A DNA stretch of 5,892 bases, taken from the NCBI GenBank assembly GCA_030044455.1, contig JASHVU010000468.1:1-5892 (forward strand), in the 5' to 3' direction. The notes beneath the pieces are model-generated. The model made no database searches, was not told the origin of the DNA, and saw only the letters and a list, made by a program, of their open reading frames with translations. This document shows positions 4,665-5,892 of this stretch, one piece after another; position 1 is the stretch's first letter; each line of letters opens with the position of its first letter. Source of the DNA: Acidobacteriaceae bacterium. GTDB taxonomy: Bacteria; Acidobacteriota; Terriglobia; Terriglobales; Acidobacteriaceae. The translations under genes were made by a program, and so were the position numbers.

Positions 4665-4935
4665 TGTGGAGATCGATAAGGCCGGGCGAATTGTCATTCC
4701 GAAGAAGATGCGGGATGCGATGGGGCTGAAGGCCGGGTCGCGGCTGCGTGTGGAACAGAGTCTGGACGAGCTGCGCCTTGAGCCCGATGTTCCAGAACCG
4801 CACCTGGAGATGCGAGATGGAATTCTGGTGCTGGTGAGCGGGCCTCCCCTTTCGGGCGAGGACGCAATTCAATCAATTGAAGAGGATCGAGAGCGGCGTA
4901 TGCGATACGTGGCTGGACTCTCCAATGAGCCATGA
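4654..4935 (+). CDS. AbrB/MazE-type (SpoVT-AbrB fold) antitoxin of a PIN toxin
   Basis: Antitoxin and DNA-binding autoregulator of the second module, 93 residues. The swapped-hairpin AbrB domain is clear at residues 1-45: MNAIVEIDKAGRIVIPKKMR (with the hallmark GRIVIPK), then the GLKAGSRLRVEQ and LRLEP strands. Residues about 48-93 (EMRDGILVLVSGPPLSGEDA to the helical EEDRERRMRYVAG) form the tail expected to occupy the toxin active site. The frame stays open back to 4258, but that upstream part overlaps vapC in another frame. The ATG at 4654 fits the family start and the -10 box seven bases before it. No Shine-Dalgarno sequence is present. The stop TGA overlaps the toxin start as ATGA at 4932-4935. 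Confidence 0.9.
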   Translation: MNAIVEIDKAGRIVIPKKMRDAMGLKAGSRLRVEQSLDELRLEPDVPEPHLEMRDGILVLVSGPPLSGEDAIQSIEEDRERRMRYVAGLSNEP

Positions 4936-5369
4936 ACGAGCGCGTGGATTGGTTCTTCGATACGTCGGTATTGCTCACCGCGCACGACGGAACCCGTCCA
5001 GGACACGCTGAGAGCCTTCGCTTAATGCGTCGCGCCAATCGCGGGAATTGCGCCTGTGCAGCTCACTCACTGGCGGAGTTCTATTCCGTGCTGTCGCGGC
5101 TGCCGGGAGGCAGGAGACAAAGGCCGGATTTTGCCGGCGCGTTGGTGGAGGACATTGCATCGCGCATGAGGATTGTGGCCCTGAGCGCAGAAGAGTATGC
5201 CGAGACGATACGAACGTCGGCGCGGTTGAGAATCGCCGGAGGGACAATCTACGATGCATTGCTTGTGGCCTGCGCGCGCAAGGTTAACGCCGAGCGAATC
5301 TACACCTGGAACCAACGTCATTTCAAGCTGGTCGCACCGGATTTAGCGGATCGGATTGTGACACCGTAA
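4932..5369 (+). CDS. vapC: PIN-domain ribonuclease toxin partnered with the AbrB-type antitoxin
   Basis: Predicted metal-dependent endoribonuclease toxin, 145 residues, one PIN domain. Active-site candidates are Asp10 (WFFDTSVLL), Glu49 (HSLAEFYSVL) and Asp108 (GGTIYDALLVACA). The fourth position carries Asn127 (YTWNQRHF), a common substitution in this PIN subgroup. It is clearly a different subfamily from the upstream toxin: it keeps the Glu and has the T.N..HF ending. The ATG overlaps the antitoxin stop as ATGA with no strong ribosome binding site, so translation by coupling or re-initiation after the antitoxin is likely, which keeps toxin output below antitoxin. No terminator is visible directly after the TAA. 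Confidence 0.92.
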   Translation: MNERVDWFFDTSVLLTAHDGTRPGHAESLRLMRRANRGNCACAAHSLAEFYSVLSRLPGGRRQRPDFAGALVEDIASRMRIVALSAEEYAETIRTSARLRIAGGTIYDALLVACARKVNAERIYTWNQRHFKLVAPDLADRIVTP

Positions 5370-5377
5370 AGTTGTGG

Positions 5378-5443
5378 AGATTGCGGATGGTGACGTTTGA
5401 TCGCGCGCTGGCGGGGAAGGTGAAGGGGGCGGTGGTGGTGGGG
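5378..5443 (+). pseudogene. C-terminal remnant of a third PIN toxin gene
   Basis: Nine bases past the second toxin stop, the frame beginning near 5378 reads LRMVTFDRALAGKVKGAVVVG from 5381. This matches the last 21 residues of the first toxin (LTLVTFDRALAAKVKAAVVLG) at 16 of 21 positions, and the DNA (5381-5443 against 4547-4609) at 50 of 63 by my count. The rest of the PIN domain, including its first three active-site positions, is missing. The stop found in the first toxin is replaced by AAA, so the frame runs on to a TGA at 5495-5497 with unrelated residues. It is most simply a decayed or recombined paralogous toxin gene. No start signal is evident. Confidence 0.65.
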
Positions 5444-5472
5444 AAAACTCCTTTGGTCGACCCTTCCCCGCA

Positions 5473-5485
5473 ATTCAAATTGAAT
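5473..5485. repeat. Perfect 13-bp palindrome between convergent genes
   Basis: ATTCAA (5473-5478) and TTGAAT (5480-5485) are inverted around one base. It lies between the toxin remnant and the convergent endonuclease gene. The stem is AT-rich and no T-run follows, so it is a poor terminator; a protein site or chance are both possible. Confidence 0.3.
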
Positions 5486-5564
5486 CGTGCGTTCTGACCC
5501 GTCGGCGAAACCGGCGCGAGACAATTTCCGATGTGTGGCTCATTTTTCGTTGAGGAGAGCGCCG

Positions 5565-5892
5565 CTATACGTTTGCAAACCATTCTTCGTCGACATAAAC
5601 CGACTCGACCTTTTCCGTCTTTACGCCGAGGCCGAGTTCTTTCAATTTATCTGCAAGCACCTCGCCGTCTACGAGATCAATCGGTGGCGCACCGTCTCGT
5701 GACGCCTCTTTCGTCGCTGCAGGCGAAAAAGTTCCAGTTGTCATGAACAGCCCTTTGTCGGTGCGGCCAACCATCGCTCCGCGGAAATCTCTTACCTCGC
5801 CTGCTCCAACAGTTCCCTGGACGCGTTTGCACTGAAAAAGCACATGGAAGCTCAAAAGCCCTTGAAACCTGGCGATTCCCTTTCCATCAATT
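5565..5892 (-). CDS. mrr: Mrr-type restriction endonuclease, C-terminal part (partial, 5' end outside window)
   Basis: The minus-strand frame enters at the right edge and ends at TAG (5567-5565), giving 108 visible residues. It is open through the edge; a TTG at 5855 is an internal codon, not the likely start. The fragment carries the PD-(D/E)xK core of Mrr_cat nucleases: IDGKGI at the edge (Asp at residue 2), then VLFQCKR with the Q-x-K pair (residues 20 and 22). It continues with VRDFRGAMVGRTDKGLFMTTGTFS, PPIDLVDGEVLADKL and a short C-terminal tail. Mrr proteins cut DNA carrying foreign methylation, with an N-terminal winged-helix domain that would lie outside the window. It converges on the toxin-antitoxin cluster, in keeping with a defence-type neighbourhood. 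Family assignment strong; target unknown. Confidence 0.88.
   Translation of the reverse strand, partial: IDGKGIARFQGLLSFHVLFQCKRVQGTVGAGEVRDFRGAMVGRTDKGLFMTTGTFSPAATKEASRDGAPPIDLVDGEVLADKLKELGLGVKTEKVESVYVDEEWFANV

Noticed and set aside
5531..5746. Plus-strand open frames of about 71 residues
   Set aside because: They are antisense to the clearly recognisable Mrr-type nuclease and have no domain or start signal.

Overview
The window looks like chromosomal DNA from a GC-rich Gram-negative bacterium. A 3-deoxy-octulosonate-8-phosphate (Kdo8P) synthase gene implies lipopolysaccharide. The overall style, with short heptad repeats between genes, -10 boxes sitting directly on start codons, and scattered PIN-domain toxin pairs, would fit an acidobacterium. 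That assignment is an impression and was not tested by any search.

Left part (1-2798), envelope genes. The window opens inside the 3' end of a plus-strand gene with a C-terminal three-cysteine motif, possibly a radical SAM-type protein. It converges on a minus-strand operon of kdsA followed, 4 bp after its stop codon, by a polytopic GT39/ArnT-like glycosyltransferase. Kdo8P synthase makes the Kdo precursor of LPS inner core. The glycosyltransferase probably moves a sugar from a polyprenyl-phosphate carrier to an envelope acceptor. The convergent gap (196-340) holds two back-to-back hairpins, a tandem heptad repeat, and a 12-bp sequence that forms the end of both flanking genes.

Middle (2799-3963). 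A gap of about 360 bp without a convincing gene contains several GC-rich hairpins. It is followed on the minus strand by a 185-aa protein whose centre aligns without gaps to the helix-hairpin-helix and catalytic-Asp loop of endonuclease III-type DNA glycosylases. That gene has a clear Shine-Dalgarno sequence and a good sigma70-type promoter.

Right part (3964-5892), a toxin-antitoxin cluster. Two complete type II modules lie in tandem on the plus strand: a ribbon-helix-helix antitoxin with a PIN toxin, then an AbrB/MazE-type antitoxin with a different PIN toxin. In each the toxin start overlaps the antitoxin end. Just downstream is a C-terminal scrap of a third PIN toxin, similar to the first one. 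The convergent gene at the right edge is the C-terminal part of an Mrr-type restriction endonuclease.

The most interesting signals are regulatory. The AbrB-type antitoxin has a perfect extended -10 box placed so that the mRNA should begin at the A of the ATG. This box sits inside a concentric set of five ATGGYAT half-sites. The first antitoxin also appears leaderless.
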